A stretch of 35,619 nucleotides of DNA from Plectonema cf. radiosum LEGE 06105 (GCF_015207665.1 NZ_JADEWL010000068.1:1-35619); one strand, 5' to 3'. Counted from the stretch's first letter, positions 25,252 to 34,700 are shown. Numbers and translations are program-made. Notes: generated by a model not told the origin, from the letters alone.

Positions 25252-26103
25252 CTAGCTTCCCAAAAACCATTGAGTTCCTGTAAACAGGTAATACACACCA
25301 GTTAAAATCAGCGCGACGCTACCAAAACGGATAATTCCCTCAGAATGTTGCAACAACTTATTACTTTGTTTTGCCAATCCCGTAAATAAACTTGCCAGAA
25401 AAATCAACAGGGTATAACCCAAAGCATAACTAACCATTGTCAGCGTACCCAATACCTGGGAACCCGTAGCTGCTGCTGATGCTAACACCGCGAATAATAC
25501 CGGACTCGCACAAGGAGAACTCACCAATGCAAAGGTCAAACCGACTCCATAAGGTCCTGCTTTCGGCAGATTGACATTCATCTGCGGTAGGGGAATATTT
25601 ACAACTCCCATCAACCACAAACCCATCACAGCCATAATTAAGCCTACTATTATATTGATATAGCCCCGGTATTCCACCATTACTGCTCCCGCAAAGGAAG
25701 ATACCAAGCCAAATAAACTGAGAATTGTCACCGCACCTAAAACAAACAAACCAGCTTTGGTGAAAGCATCCCAACGGGATTTGATTTTGAGTGTACCGAT
25801 ATAGCTGAGATTGACAGGTAAAAGGGCAAGAATACAAGGAGATACAGATGCGAGCGCACCACCTGCAAATGCCAATGGTAACAAGACAAAGGGATTGGCG
25901 GTATCTTGTTGATCGAACCATTGTTGGTAGCGGTTTTCGATAATGGAAATTAGCCGTTCTACTGGATGGCTGATTACAGGTCCGAGGGTGATAACTAGAA
26001 TCAGTGATATTAACCCCAATCCACCATAAAACAGCCATTTTTTCGAGATTTTAGAACGTCGAGCAGGACTTGGCTCGGTGGATGATTGAGGTATTTGTTT
26101 CAT
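25252..26103 (-). CDS. CcdA/DsbD-type thiol-disulfide transmembrane protein
   Basis: Moves reducing equivalents across the membrane, from cytosolic thioredoxin to an extracytoplasmic thiol protein. The 283-residue chain has an N-terminal membrane anchor (residues 25-45), a short periplasmic-side segment, then about six more hydrophobic segments. The two redox Cys are in pseudo-symmetric motifs GGALASVSPCILALLPVN and ALVSSPCASPVLFAV, as in the DsbD-beta/CcdA family; the family length without the extra N-terminal helix is about 200-240. It lies 33 bases downstream of the Cys-rich lipoprotein gene and probably reduces it. Confidence 0.88.
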   Translation of the reverse strand: MKQIPQSSTEPSPARRSKISKKWLFYGGLGLISLILVITLGPVISHPVERLISIIENRYQQWFDQQDTANPFVLLPLAFAGGALASVSPCILALLPVNLSYIGTLKIKSRWDAFTKAGLFVLGAVTILSLFGLVSSFAGAVMVEYRGYINIIVGLIMAVMGLWLMGVVNIPLPQMNVNLPKAGPYGVGLTFALVSSPCASPVLFAVLASAAATGSQVLGTLTMVSYALGYTLLIFLASLFTGLAKQSNKLLQHSEGIIRFGSVALILTGVYYLFTGTQWFLGS

Positions 26104-26136
26104 AATAATTTCCCTTGAGCCATGAAGAGACAGGAG

Positions 26137-26751
26137 CTAATTTTGGGCTAAAGCAGTATCAAGAACTTTGGTGTAATCTGCCTTGTTAGGATTATTTTTA
26201 AACATCGTTAAAATATTGCCAGTTGCCGGGTCAACAATAGCTACTGTGCTAGTTTTACTCTTGTTTGCTTCCAGGAATTTACTTAGACCCAATTTTTCTG
26301 CTTGGGCTTGTGTCTCTTTCACTTTGGCTTGGTCAGTCACATCCAAGACGACAAAGTTAACCTTATCTGCATAATCCTGTTTCAGTTCTGATAGAGTCGG
26401 AGCAATATTTTTACAACCAGCACACCAAGTTGCAAATACATCTACTAAAACAGGTTTACCTTGAAGTTCTTGTGCAAGAGGTCCTCCCACAGAAGTTAAT
26501 TTACCAGCACAGGGGTTTTTGGAATTATCTTTACCCGCGCAAGGGTTTTTAGCAGCACAGGGATTTTTGGAACTATCTTTACTAGCACAAGGATTTTTCC
26601 CAGCACAGGGATTTGCCTGAGCCACCTCCGTAGTCGATGATGCAGCTTGATTTTGAGAAATATTATCGGAATTTCCAGTGCTGCATGATACCATCAAAAC
26701 CAAGCTACTTAAAGACAGTAGACCGAGCCAAAATTTAGTATGTTGGTACAT
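26137..26751 (-). CDS. Thioredoxin-domain lipoprotein with NPCAGK Cys repeats
   Basis: An extracytoplasmic thioredoxin-like protein of 204 residues. The signal ends in SLVLMVSC, a plausible lipobox with the lipid-bearing Cys at about 23. Residues 47-84 carry five copies of NPCA(G/S/A)K, three spaced by DSSK- or DNSK-type inserts. The C-terminal domain has VLVDVFATWCAGCKNIAPTL with the CAGC active site, then FVVLDVTD and STVAIVDPATGNI. The thioredoxin domain is a probable electron acceptor from the CcdA-like protein encoded 33 bases downstream. The Cys repeats may bind metal or serve as thiol substrate; this is inference. It is the first gene of the redox cluster. Confidence 0.85.
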   Translation of the reverse strand: MYQHTKFWLGLLSLSSLVLMVSCSTGNSDNISQNQAASSTTEVAQANPCAGKNPCASKDSSKNPCAAKNPCAGKDNSKNPCAGKLTSVGGPLAQELQGKPVLVDVFATWCAGCKNIAPTLSELKQDYADKVNFVVLDVTDQAKVKETQAQAEKLGLSKFLEANKSKTSTVAIVDPATGNILTMFKNNPNKADYTKVLDTALAQN

Positions 26752-26910
26752 TTTCCTTTTTATCCTCTCCTGAAATTTGTATTGTCAGATGCTGGAATAA
26801 TGGTTGGATGAAATTGGGAATTCCAATTGCACCTATTCAATAAGACGAGTGAGGAACGGAATTGGATTTAATTAAAATAATTTCATCCGAAATGAAGTTG
26901 TTGCGTTCAC

Positions 26911-27579
26911 TCAAACTTCCTCTGGGAAGCGATCAAGACTGTTGAGGATTAATTCTAGTCCAAACTCAAAGTCATGAATACCGCTATAAGAACCGTTAAT
27001 AATTTGATTGGCTAACTGATGGAGGTAAGGGTAATCCTCAACAGGGATGAGTGAAAGGTTTTTCTGGGCAACTTCCGAATACTCCCCCGTCTGAAACGGG
27101 AATTTCAGTTTTTGGAGTGTAAATCCATAGATGTAACTGTCGATTGCATTCCAGGCATGATCTGCCATCTCGAACGAAAAGCCTGCTTCATGCAGACAGC
27201 CCAGTGTTGCATCCACATAGCGCAACATTGCTGATCCAATATTAACCCGTGACATCATTGCCATCGTCGCCCAGGGGTGGCGCAACAGCACCTCGTGAGA
27301 TGAAATTCCACGCCGCCGCATCGCTGTCTTCCAGTCAGTTTCCAGGCTAGGTACCTCAATCTCGCTGACTACAATCTCAACCATGCCATCCAGTATATCC
27401 TCCTTATTGGCTACATGATTATATAGCGACATCGCCTTGACACCCAGTACAATCGCCAGTTTCCGCATAGACAGTGACTCAATACCACCCTCGTCAGCTA
27501 GATACACAGCAGTGCGTAGTACCCGTTCCCGACTCAACGGGGTTGGGGAAGGTGTATCGGGATTAATCTTCTTAGCCAT
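26911..27579 (-). CDS. TetR-family transcriptional regulator
   Basis: A 222-residue repressor of normal length. The DNA-binding part is LSRERVLRTAVYLADEGGIE, LSMRKLAIVLGVKAMSLYNHVANKEDILDGM (about residues 15-68), the TetR N-terminal three-helix bundle. The rest is all-helical and of the TetR_C (tetracycline-repressor-like) ligand-binding type. It is divergent from the MDR oxidoreductase gene, and the 230-base intergenic region holds two tandem palindromes (27720-27757) that are its likely operators. The thiol-redox lipoprotein gene starts 159 bases downstream on the same strand; joint transcription is possible. The inducer is unknown. Confidence 0.9.
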   Translation of the reverse strand: MAKKINPDTPSPTPLSRERVLRTAVYLADEGGIESLSMRKLAIVLGVKAMSLYNHVANKEDILDGMVEIVVSEIEVPSLETDWKTAMRRRGISSHEVLLRHPWATMAMMSRVNIGSAMLRYVDATLGCLHEAGFSFEMADHAWNAIDSYIYGFTLQKLKFPFQTGEYSEVAQKNLSLIPVEDYPYLHQLANQIINGSYSGIHDFEFGLELILNSLDRFPEEV

Positions 27580-27719
27580 TTAACTTTTCTCGCATCAATT
27601 CTTAACGTAGCTTGGGCTTTAAATTTTGGATTACAGAAGTTTTGCTAGACAAGATTTATGCTTAAGCGATCTGTCGCAATCATTTTTTAAATTTGTATCA
27701 GTTTACTTTTTATCTTGAC

Positions 27720-27757
27720 AAACTTACACTATAAGTTTAACTTACACTGTAAGTTAA
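27720..27757. promoter_or_regulatory. Tandem palindromic operators, likely TetR sites
   Basis: Two overlapping palindromes: AAACTTA-5-TAAGTTT at 27720-27738 and TTAACTTAC-ACT-GTAAGTTAA at 27737-27757 (9-base perfect half sites). They share the ACTTACACT core. TTGACA at 27715-27720 could be the -35 box for the oxidoreductase, with the operators over the spacer and the weak -10 region TAACTT at 27738-27743. Binding by the adjacent TetR protein is inferred from position. Confidence 0.7.
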
Positions 27758-27809
27758 ATTAGGGCTTGCTGGCTTCAAAGTCAATTGCTTCGTAATTTTA
27801 GGGAAAATC

Positions 27810-28838
27810 ATGAAAACATCAAATACCTCCGTCCCTAGTCAAGGGGATAACCAAAGTAATGACAAAATGAGAGCGATCGCGCAGACGGAGTATGGTTCAA
27901 CGGATGTATTGAGATTGATAGAGATTGAGAAACCCAAAGTACCAGATAATGGCGTGCTGGTGCGAGTGTACGCCACCTCCGTTAATGCTGGTGACTGGCA
28001 TCTGATGAGGGGTGAACCGTTCTTAATCCGCTTCATATTTGGGGGATTACTCAAGCCAAAAATCAAGATTATAGGCTGTGATGTGGCTGGACGAGTTGAA
28101 GCCGTTGGTAAAGATGTCACCCAGTTTCAGCTTGGTGATGAGGTGTTTGGAGACTTGTCTGAGTATGGTTTTGGTGCGTTTGCTGAATATGTCTGTACAA
28201 CAGAAGCAGCATTGGTGCTAAAGCCAGCTAACATGACATTCGAGGAAGCTGCAACTGTTCCCACAGCAGCCCTTAGTGCCTTACAGGGACTGCGGGATTG
28301 TGGGCAGATTCAGTCAGGACAAAAGGTGTTGATCAATGGTGCATCTGGTGGAGTAGGGTCTTTTGCAGTGCAGATTGCCAAGGCATTTGGGGCTGAAGTC
28401 ACCGCCGTATGTAGTACGAAAAAAATGGAAATGGTGCGAACGCTCGGCGCAGACCATGTAATTGATTATACTCAAACAGATGTCACCCAAGCTGGACAGC
28501 ATTATAATCTGGTACTGGATGCGGCAGCCTACCGTTCAGTATTTGACTATTTGCCAATACTGACAACTGAAGGAGCCTACATTATGGTAGGTGGTTCCAC
28601 CGCTCGATTGTTCCAAGTAATGTTTTTTGGATCTTTGATTTCCAAAACCAATAGTAGGAGAGTGCAATGCTTGGTTGCAAAACCTAATCAAAAGGATTTG
28701 ACAACATTGAAGCAATTCATAGAAGCTGGAAAAATCACTACCTATATCAATAAACGCTATAATCTCAGCGAAATTGCTGAGGCAATTAGCCATCTCGAAC
28801 AAAGGCAGGTCTTAGGAAAAGTTGCCATTAGTGTTTAA
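27810..28838 (+). CDS. NAD(P)-dependent MDR oxidoreductase (quinone-reductase-like)
   Basis: A cytosolic oxidoreductase of the zinc-free medium-chain family, 342 residues. The GroES-like half has ATSVNAGDWHLMRG and IIGCDVAGRVEAVGKDV, FQLGDEVFGD. The Rossmann half starts with VLINGASGGVGSFAVQIAKAFGAEVTAVCS (AxxGGVG near residue 172) and LGADHVIDY, and ends with GKITTYINKRYNL and RQVLGKVAISV. The zinc-binding Cys cluster is absent, which fits quinone or enone reductases. An alternative start at 27867 (MRAIAQTEYG) would remove a polar 19-residue extension and matches the usual family start. Control is probably by the divergent TetR protein. Confidence 0.88.
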   Translation: MKTSNTSVPSQGDNQSNDKMRAIAQTEYGSTDVLRLIEIEKPKVPDNGVLVRVYATSVNAGDWHLMRGEPFLIRFIFGGLLKPKIKIIGCDVAGRVEAVGKDVTQFQLGDEVFGDLSEYGFGAFAEYVCTTEAALVLKPANMTFEEAATVPTAALSALQGLRDCGQIQSGQKVLINGASGGVGSFAVQIAKAFGAEVTAVCSTKKMEMVRTLGADHVIDYTQTDVTQAGQHYNLVLDAAAYRSVFDYLPILTTEGAYIMVGGSTARLFQVMFFGSLISKTNSRRVQCLVAKPNQKDLTTLKQFIEAGKITTYINKRYNLSEIAEAISHLEQRQVLGKVAISV

Positions 28839-29105
28839 AATAAAACAAAGCCCTACCAATTGCATATTGCCGTTCCAAGGTTCATTTTTTCCACAATTTC
28901 CTTGGCTAAAGCATTAACTAACCAAGGTTGTCCTTGAGTTAAATCAAAAGCTCAGTCTAATCTCACGAGTAATTATATAAATAATTTTGCGTAACTACTT
29001 AAATTGTAATCGATATCCCCCTCCCCATCCAAACATTCCAATTAATTATTAAGTTTCTTGAAAATCAAATATCACCATCTCACACTAAATCCGATCGCCT
29101 CCCTC

Positions 29106-29133
29106 AGTCGTCATATATATAGACGGCTTTTTT
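29106..29133 (+). terminator. Rho-independent terminator-like hairpin
   Basis: A 7-base-pair stem AGTCGTC/GACGGCT (one G-T pair) with a 9-base AT loop and six T. It lies 268 bases after the oxidoreductase stop and 40 bases before the leader ORF of the sigma-factor operon. The stretch 28839-29105 shows no gene or other feature. Confidence 0.6.
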
Positions 29134-29173
29134 AAGCGAAAATATCTCTTGATGTGCATTGTGGAGCGAGGTG

Positions 29174-29227
29174 ATGACAGAAGAAATATGCAAAACGAAA
29201 GACTGTATTAGTTTAGACATGGGTTAA
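29174..29227 (+). CDS. 17-codon leader ORF upstream of the sigma gene
   Basis: ATG at 29174 with GGAG at 29163-29166 (7-base spacing) opens MTEEICKTKDCISLDMG and ends at TAA 29225-29227, seven bases before the sigma-factor ATG at 29235, which itself has no good ribosome binding site. Translational coupling or a leader peptide with two Cys is plausible. It is too short to prove by sequence alone. Confidence 0.45.
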   Translation: MTEEICKTKDCISLDMG

Positions 29228-29234
29228 AAATCGC

Positions 29235-29837
29235 ATGGAGCCTAAACAACCCCAGTCAAATTCTTGCCTAACTTCCGATGTGACGGATGAAGCTTTGTTT
29301 GTGGCGCTGAAAAATGGTGATTCTGCGGCTTTAAGTATTTTGTTTCAGCGTCACGGTCGTTTGGTGTATGGATTAGCACTAAAGATTTTGGCAAACCCCC
29401 AGGAAGCCGAGGATTTAACCCAGGAAATATTTCTGACATTGTGGCGGAAAGCATCTACGAATCCCGATTGTCGCTTTTTTGTCCGCTATTTAGTCACAAT
29501 AACGCGATCACGTGCCATCGACAAAATTCGCGCTCGCACTAGACAACTCAAACTTGTGGAAAAAGTAGGAAAAATGAACAATGACGTAACACCCGAACCA
29601 ACACCTGTGGAACAAGCAAGTTTTGCAGAGCGATCGCAACGAGTTAATCATGCTATGAGTGAACTTCCAGAAAAGCAACGTCAAGTGATTGAATTAGCTT
29701 ATAACCAGGGATTGAGTCAATCAGAAATAGCCAAAAAACTTGATATTCCCCTTGGTACAGTTAAAACCAGTACCCGTCAAGGATTATTAAAACTCAAACG
29801 GATTTTACTAGATTCTGATTTATTATCATATGAATAA
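29235..29837 (+). CDS. ECF RNA polymerase sigma factor
   Basis: A 200-residue alternative sigma factor. Region 2 has LFQRHGRLVYGLALKIL, PQEAEDLTQEIFLTLWRKA and VRYLVTITRSRAIDKIRARTRQ; region 4 has MSELPEKQRQVIELAYNQGLSQSEIAKKLDIPLGTVKT. There is no region 3, as usual for ECF factors. The next gene, overlapping by 8 bases, is an RskA-like anti-sigma factor, so this sigma is released by membrane-side signals. The operon continues with NrtS-like and cupin genes. The start at 29235 lacks a strong ribosome binding site (see the leader ORF). The ECF group most similar is the SigK/RskA type, by association. Confidence 0.9.
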   Translation: MEPKQPQSNSCLTSDVTDEALFVALKNGDSAALSILFQRHGRLVYGLALKILANPQEAEDLTQEIFLTLWRKASTNPDCRFFVRYLVTITRSRAIDKIRARTRQLKLVEKVGKMNNDVTPEPTPVEQASFAERSQRVNHAMSELPEKQRQVIELAYNQGLSQSEIAKKLDIPLGTVKTSTRQGLLKLKRILLDSDLLSYE

Positions 29838-30663
29838 ATCTTTCAATTCTGAACATATTAAAAACTTAGTCGCGGGGTTTGTTGTAGATGATCTTTCCCC
29901 GGAGGAAGCTGAGGAATTTCGGTTATTACTCGATCAACATCCAGAACTAATTACCGAAGTTGAGGATTTACAGGAAGTTTTACGACAGGTTGTAGATGGT
30001 TTTATTGAAGTAGAACCACCTGCTGATTTGTTAGGTAAAATTCTCTCGCAAGCTGAAGGAATGACAATTAAACAAACAAATATAAATCATATTCCCATTC
30101 AAAAAATTCATAATTTACTCATACCAAAAATCTCTCGGCGATGGAAAAAAATTGCTGGTAGTATCGCTGCATTATTTGTGGTAATTATCGGTGTTGATAA
30201 TTATCTATTGCGGCAAAAATTGGGTGTTGTCACCGCAGAACATCAAAAGTTACGCCAGGATTTTGCTCAAGTTCAAGACGTTAAAAATCTGCTGCAAAAT
30301 TCCCAAACGCGATTATTTACTTTTGAAGCAGTTAACTCTACAAATCAGATTACAGATAATGCTTCCGGAAGTATAGTTATCAATCCCCAAAAACAAAAAG
30401 CTGTGATGGTATTCCAAAATCTTCCCGCACCACCTCCTGGATACGCTTATCTATTATGGACAATTGTCAACGATGAAAAATTACCCTGTGGTCAAGTTAA
30501 ACCCTATTCCTGGGGTACAGCTTCCTATGATTTACCATTTACTGAGCAAATGTACCAAGAATTTTCTCACCCCCAATTTTCTGGGTTAGTCATTACATTA
30601 GAAAAAGACCCCAATGTAACTCGTCCGACGGGAACTGTTGTCATGCAGAGTTCACAGATTTAA
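29830..30663 (+). CDS. RskA-type transmembrane anti-sigma factor
   Basis: A 277-residue single-pass inner-membrane protein. Cytoplasmic anti-sigma domain about 10-50 (HIKNLVAGFVVDDLSPEEAEEF), one membrane helix near 118-135 (IAGSIAALFVVIIGVDNYLL), a short coiled-coil-like stretch (EHQKLRQDFAQVQDVKNLLQ), and the RskA C-terminal periplasmic domain (KAVMVFQNLPAPPPGYAYLL, SGLVITLEKDPNVTRPTG). It binds the sigma factor encoded just upstream, with which the gene overlaps by 8 bases, and releases it on a periplasmic cue, presumably by proteolysis. The zinc-finger His/Cys motif of classical ZAS anti-sigmas is absent. Confidence 0.88.
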   Translation: MNKSFNSEHIKNLVAGFVVDDLSPEEAEEFRLLLDQHPELITEVEDLQEVLRQVVDGFIEVEPPADLLGKILSQAEGMTIKQTNINHIPIQKIHNLLIPKISRRWKKIAGSIAALFVVIIGVDNYLLRQKLGVVTAEHQKLRQDFAQVQDVKNLLQNSQTRLFTFEAVNSTNQITDNASGSIVINPQKQKAVMVFQNLPAPPPGYAYLLWTIVNDEKLPCGQVKPYSWGTASYDLPFTEQMYQEFSHPQFSGLVITLEKDPNVTRPTGTVVMQSSQI

Positions 30664-30699
30664 ATTTTAACGCTGAGTCATTTAGGTTTTATGTAGCAG

Positions 30700-30930
30700 A
30701 TGAAAACACTTAAAAAATTTGGCTTATGTCTTTTTGATCGAGATATGATGCCGACAGCATTAAAAGTATCTGTTGTGGTTGGTTCTATTTTATTTGTAAT
30801 TAATCACGGTTCGGCTTTAACCAAAAATCAAATGAATCGTGAACGGTGGATTTCTTCTGCTGTAACCTACTTAATTCCCTATATGGTAAATATCCACGGT
30901 CAATATGTGAGTCGTTCTAGAAAATTTTGA
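30700..30930 (+). CDS. nrtS: NrtS-like small membrane protein
   Basis: A 76-residue protein with two hydrophobic segments (residues 18-35 LKVSVVVGSILFVINHG and 50-64). The motif FVINHGSAL, the RWISSAVTYLIPYMVNIHGQY segment and the length match the NrtS family, described in cyanobacteria as nitrate/nitrite transporter components that work in pairs. A second nrtS gene is not in the window, so a transport role here is inference. It lies 36 bases after the anti-sigma gene and 42 before the cupin gene. Confidence 0.65.
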   Translation: MKTLKKFGLCLFDRDMMPTALKVSVVVGSILFVINHGSALTKNQMNRERWISSAVTYLIPYMVNIHGQYVSRSRKF

Positions 30931-30972
30931 GATATTAATTAATATTATAAATAATACTTTGACGGAATAATC

Positions 30973-31602
30973 ATGGCTAATTCTACAGATTGTATTGATT
31001 CTCAAAACTGGCTGGTAAACGATGATGGTAAGTCTATCAGCTTAAACTTTAAGGAACTTGCTTTACAAAAAAAAACCTATCGTTTATACCGTTTTCTCAC
31101 GGAATTAGAAGATATTTTAGATAATATTAATGATGATTATCTTCGTATTCAGAAAATTATGCCACTGGTGCGAAAATTATTGAGTAGTTCCTATTGGTTA
31201 CAAATGGAGTTTACTCAACCACCAATAGACCCAGGTTGGTCTGTGCAATTCCTGTATGATGAATATGAGTTTCCTTTAACTATCCAGATGGTTGCTTGGC
31301 TACCTGCTCGTGTTTCTCCTATTCATAATCATGGTACTTGGGGTATTGTTGCTGTTGTGAATGGAGAGGAAAAAAATCAATTTTGGCAAAGAGTTCCGAC
31401 ATTGGAATATCCAAATCGTATTGAATGTGTTGGTGAAAAAATTTTGGTTCCCGGTGATATTATTGGTTTTACACCCGGTGCTATCCATTGTGTTGAACCG
31501 TTGGGGAATGAACCAGTAGTGACATTTAATCTGTATGGGGAAACTGCATATCATCAGCGTTTTGAATTCAACCCCATTACCCATCAAGCTGAAAATTTCT
31601 GA
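30973..31602 (+). CDS. Cysteine-dioxygenase-like cupin protein
   Basis: A cytosolic cupin-fold protein of 209 residues. The first cupin motif is SPIHNHGTWGIVAVVNGEEK (His-x-His pattern and Glu), and the second is VPGDIIGFTPGAIHCVEPLG. Together they would form a three-His iron site as in cysteine dioxygenases and related thiol dioxygenases. The N-terminal helical half (YRLYRFLTELEDILD) also fits that group. The substrate is unknown; a Cys at the usual Cys-Tyr crosslink position is not evident. It probably ends the sigma operon. Confidence 0.75.
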   Translation: MANSTDCIDSQNWLVNDDGKSISLNFKELALQKKTYRLYRFLTELEDILDNINDDYLRIQKIMPLVRKLLSSSYWLQMEFTQPPIDPGWSVQFLYDEYEFPLTIQMVAWLPARVSPIHNHGTWGIVAVVNGEEKNQFWQRVPTLEYPNRIECVGEKILVPGDIIGFTPGAIHCVEPLGNEPVVTFNLYGETAYHQRFEFNPITHQAENF

Positions 31603-31677
31603 GATTTAACGGGAAAGCAAGCGAAGCAATGACTTAATTCCCATAAACGATTATGGAGTTAGAGTTATAAAAATAAG

Positions 31678-31721
31678 CCTCTGCGTACCTTTGCGTAAAC
31701 CTTCGCGTCCCTTTGCGTAAA
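31678..31721. repeat. Direct repeats of CCTTTGCGTAAA type
   Basis: Four similar units follow each other: CCTCTGCGTA, CCTTTGCGTAAA, CCTTCGCGTC and CCTTTGCGTAAA. They lie in the gap between the convergent cupin and WD40 genes. Such phrases occur in many cyanobacterial intergenic regions. No hairpin with a T run is evident for either strand. Confidence 0.7.
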
Positions 31722-31776
31722 AAAAGCCTTATAAAGTTTTTATACCTTAGTAAATCAAGCAACAAGTGTTGGAAAC

Positions 31777-34700
31777 TTAATCATAAATTTTACCAATCCC
31801 ATCACACAAACCCCTTTCATCTTCTTTTACATTCCCACTATTGTGTAAATAATCCTTAAGGCGATCGCAACCCTCCATCAATAATTTATCTGGGTTAGAA
31901 TCCAAATCCAAATGCCAAAAAATCACATTTCCCAAGGAATCAGCAGAAGCTAATAACTGACCATTTGGACTAAAACTGACGCTTTTGACTCCAGCGTCAT
32001 GTCCCCCGAAGGTTTGCAGGACATTTCCATCCAGTGTCCATAATTTGATTGTTTTATCTTCACTAACTGTGACAAAGCTGTTACTATCTGGATTAAAAAT
32101 TAAACTATTGATTGCACCTTCATGGCAATATATGGTTTTTAACAATTTACCTTGGAAGTTCCATAATTTAATGGTATTGTCTTTACTTACTGTGGCAATT
32201 ATTTGCTTGCTAGGAGCAAAAGCTACGGCTAAAATTCCCGCTTGATGTCCTTTTAAGGTAGTTAATTCCTTACCTTGTCGATTCCACAGTTTTGCAGTTC
32301 CATCTTCACTTCCTGTGACAATCATTTGACCATTCGGACTAAAACTTACACTTCTCAACGCTGCTGTATGTCCGCGTAGTGTCACTAATTCTTCACCAGC
32401 CAAATTCCACAATTTAGCTGTATTATCCCAGCTTGCAGTGGCAATTGTTTGACCATCGGAACTAAATACCGCACTCCTCACATCTGCGTTATGTCCGCGC
32501 AGTGTAGCCAATTTTTGACCATCTAATGTCCATAATTTGGCTGTTTTATCCCGACTTGCGGTGATGGCAATTTTGCCATTGGGACTAAAATGTAAGCTTC
32601 TGAGTACATCACCATGACCTTTTAATGATGCGATCGCTTGTGCCTGGATGCTTCCCTTCTTCACACCTGCAAACTTCCAGATTGTCGCACTATCCAGACT
32701 TCCGGTTGTACCGAATATTTGACTGTTGGGGCTAAAACTAATACTGGTAGAACCTGTTTCCCCAAGATTTTTAGTCCAGGCTTTTTGTAGTGGCGATTTT
32801 TGATTTAAGTCTTCAATCCCTCGGAAATTCGACTCTCCCAGGTTCCAAAGTCTCACGCTTCCATCATCACTACTGCTGGCTAAAGTTTTATCATCCGTGC
32901 TAAAACTTACACCCCAAATCGCTTCTTTGTGTCCGTGTAAAAGTTGTAACTGTTCTCCCTTACGGTTCCAAAGTCTCACGGTTCGATCCCAACCTGCGGT
33001 TGCAATTGTCTCACCATCATGACTGAAAACTGCACTACCGATGGTATCGTTATGTCCCTGTAAAGATACGATATGTCGGGTTTCTACACCATCGTAACTC
33101 CAGATTTTCGCAGTTTTATCCCGACTGGTGGTAATTAAACTTTTGCCATCGGGACTAAAATTCACGTATGTTACCCAATCATTATGTCCGCCCAATGTGG
33201 CTAATTTTTGACCATCCCGACTCCAAATTTTGGCTGTACTATCTCGACTAGCAGTAGCAATGGCATCTCCTTTGGGACTAAAATTAATGGCAACGACTGG
33301 GGCATTATGGGTTTTAAAGGATTTTATTTGCTGTCCCTGTAAATTCCACAACCGCATGGTGCCATTCCACTCCATTGATGCCACTGTTTGACCATCTGGG
33401 CTAAATCCCACACAAGCAACCCAATCTGAGTGCGGCAGGGTGAATAATTCTTTCCCATCTTCTACACGCCAAATTTTAACGGTTTTATCCCGACTGGAAC
33501 TTGCTAATAATTTACCATCGGGGCTGTAATTAATGCTCCAAACTGCATCCGTATGTCCCCGTAGAGTCCGTAGTAACTTGCCGTCACGCTGCCAGATTTT
33601 CACGGTTTTGTCCCAACTACCACTAGCTAGGGTTTGATTCTGGGGATGAAATTTCACTCGTGTGACAACATCCCTGTGATCTAGGAGACGGTTTTCTTCT
33701 CGCACCCAATAGAGGGATTGACGGAGAGCTTTTTCTACCTGTACCCGCAGGAGTAAATCAGCATTTTGCCAACCGATTTGTCTTAATTTGATACCCGCTT
33801 TTAAACTAGACAGCAAAGCGTCAAAAGGTTGTTGAGAATTAAAATATACTTCTGAAGAAATACTTAAAGTTTTAATTTCACCCAGGGTCATTTGTTTTTT
33901 TTGTTGTGCTGTTTGCCACATCAAAATACCGGAACTTCCTAGTAACAACACAGCAACTACAGATACCACAGAAAACCCCCAAAAACCACGGCGAATTGTC
34001 TGTTGTGCTTGTTTTTCAGCAGATATGAGAATTTGATTTGCTTGTTCGGAAGCCATCAACGCAGTTTGCACTTCCCGCTTGTCCAGTTCCTCACTCGCAG
34101 CTAAAAAGCGATAATCGAGGTTGCTTAAAGTTTTCCCTTTAGCCCAAATTTGCACGTCTAATAGGGCTTGTCCTCTTAACAAATTTGTGTCATCTTGATA
34201 GTCAGACATCACCCATTGATTAAGTGAATCTGCGTAGGGTCGTAATTGCTTTAATTGCTTTTCTACCCACTCTAAGTTAAAAACTTCTTGATAAATACGA
34301 TTGTAAACTTGTAAATTACCTTGTTTTTTGACAACTAACCCCGACAGCAGCAACTCGATTTGTTCGGGAGAATCATTGACGGAGACACCACCATTTTGTA
34401 AGATTTGTAGATATAGTCCGAGTAATCTGCTAGCGCGTTGTTCCGAAACAAGTAACCTGTCACGGATTGTTCTTAAATGTGGTGGTTCATCTTGAGCAGC
34501 CCAATTGTCTATGATATGCGATCGCACTATTACAGCGACTTGTTGAGCAATTTCCTCTGGTTGTGTGAAGATTTCCCGCATTAATTTTTGCAGATAAGGG
34601 GATGCAATCTGCTGTATATTCCCTTGTTTCCCTGTTCCCTTTTTCCCATGTTGTGCGACTAATTGACATAATTTCTGAGTGAGAAATGGTTGTCCTCCTG

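Noticed and set aside
25430-26038. Minus-strand open frame of about 200 codons overlapping the CcdA-like gene
   Set aside because: It is a shifted frame of the CcdA-like gene, rich in Cys/Ser/Tyr with no domain; the overlapping frame has clear CcdA motifs.
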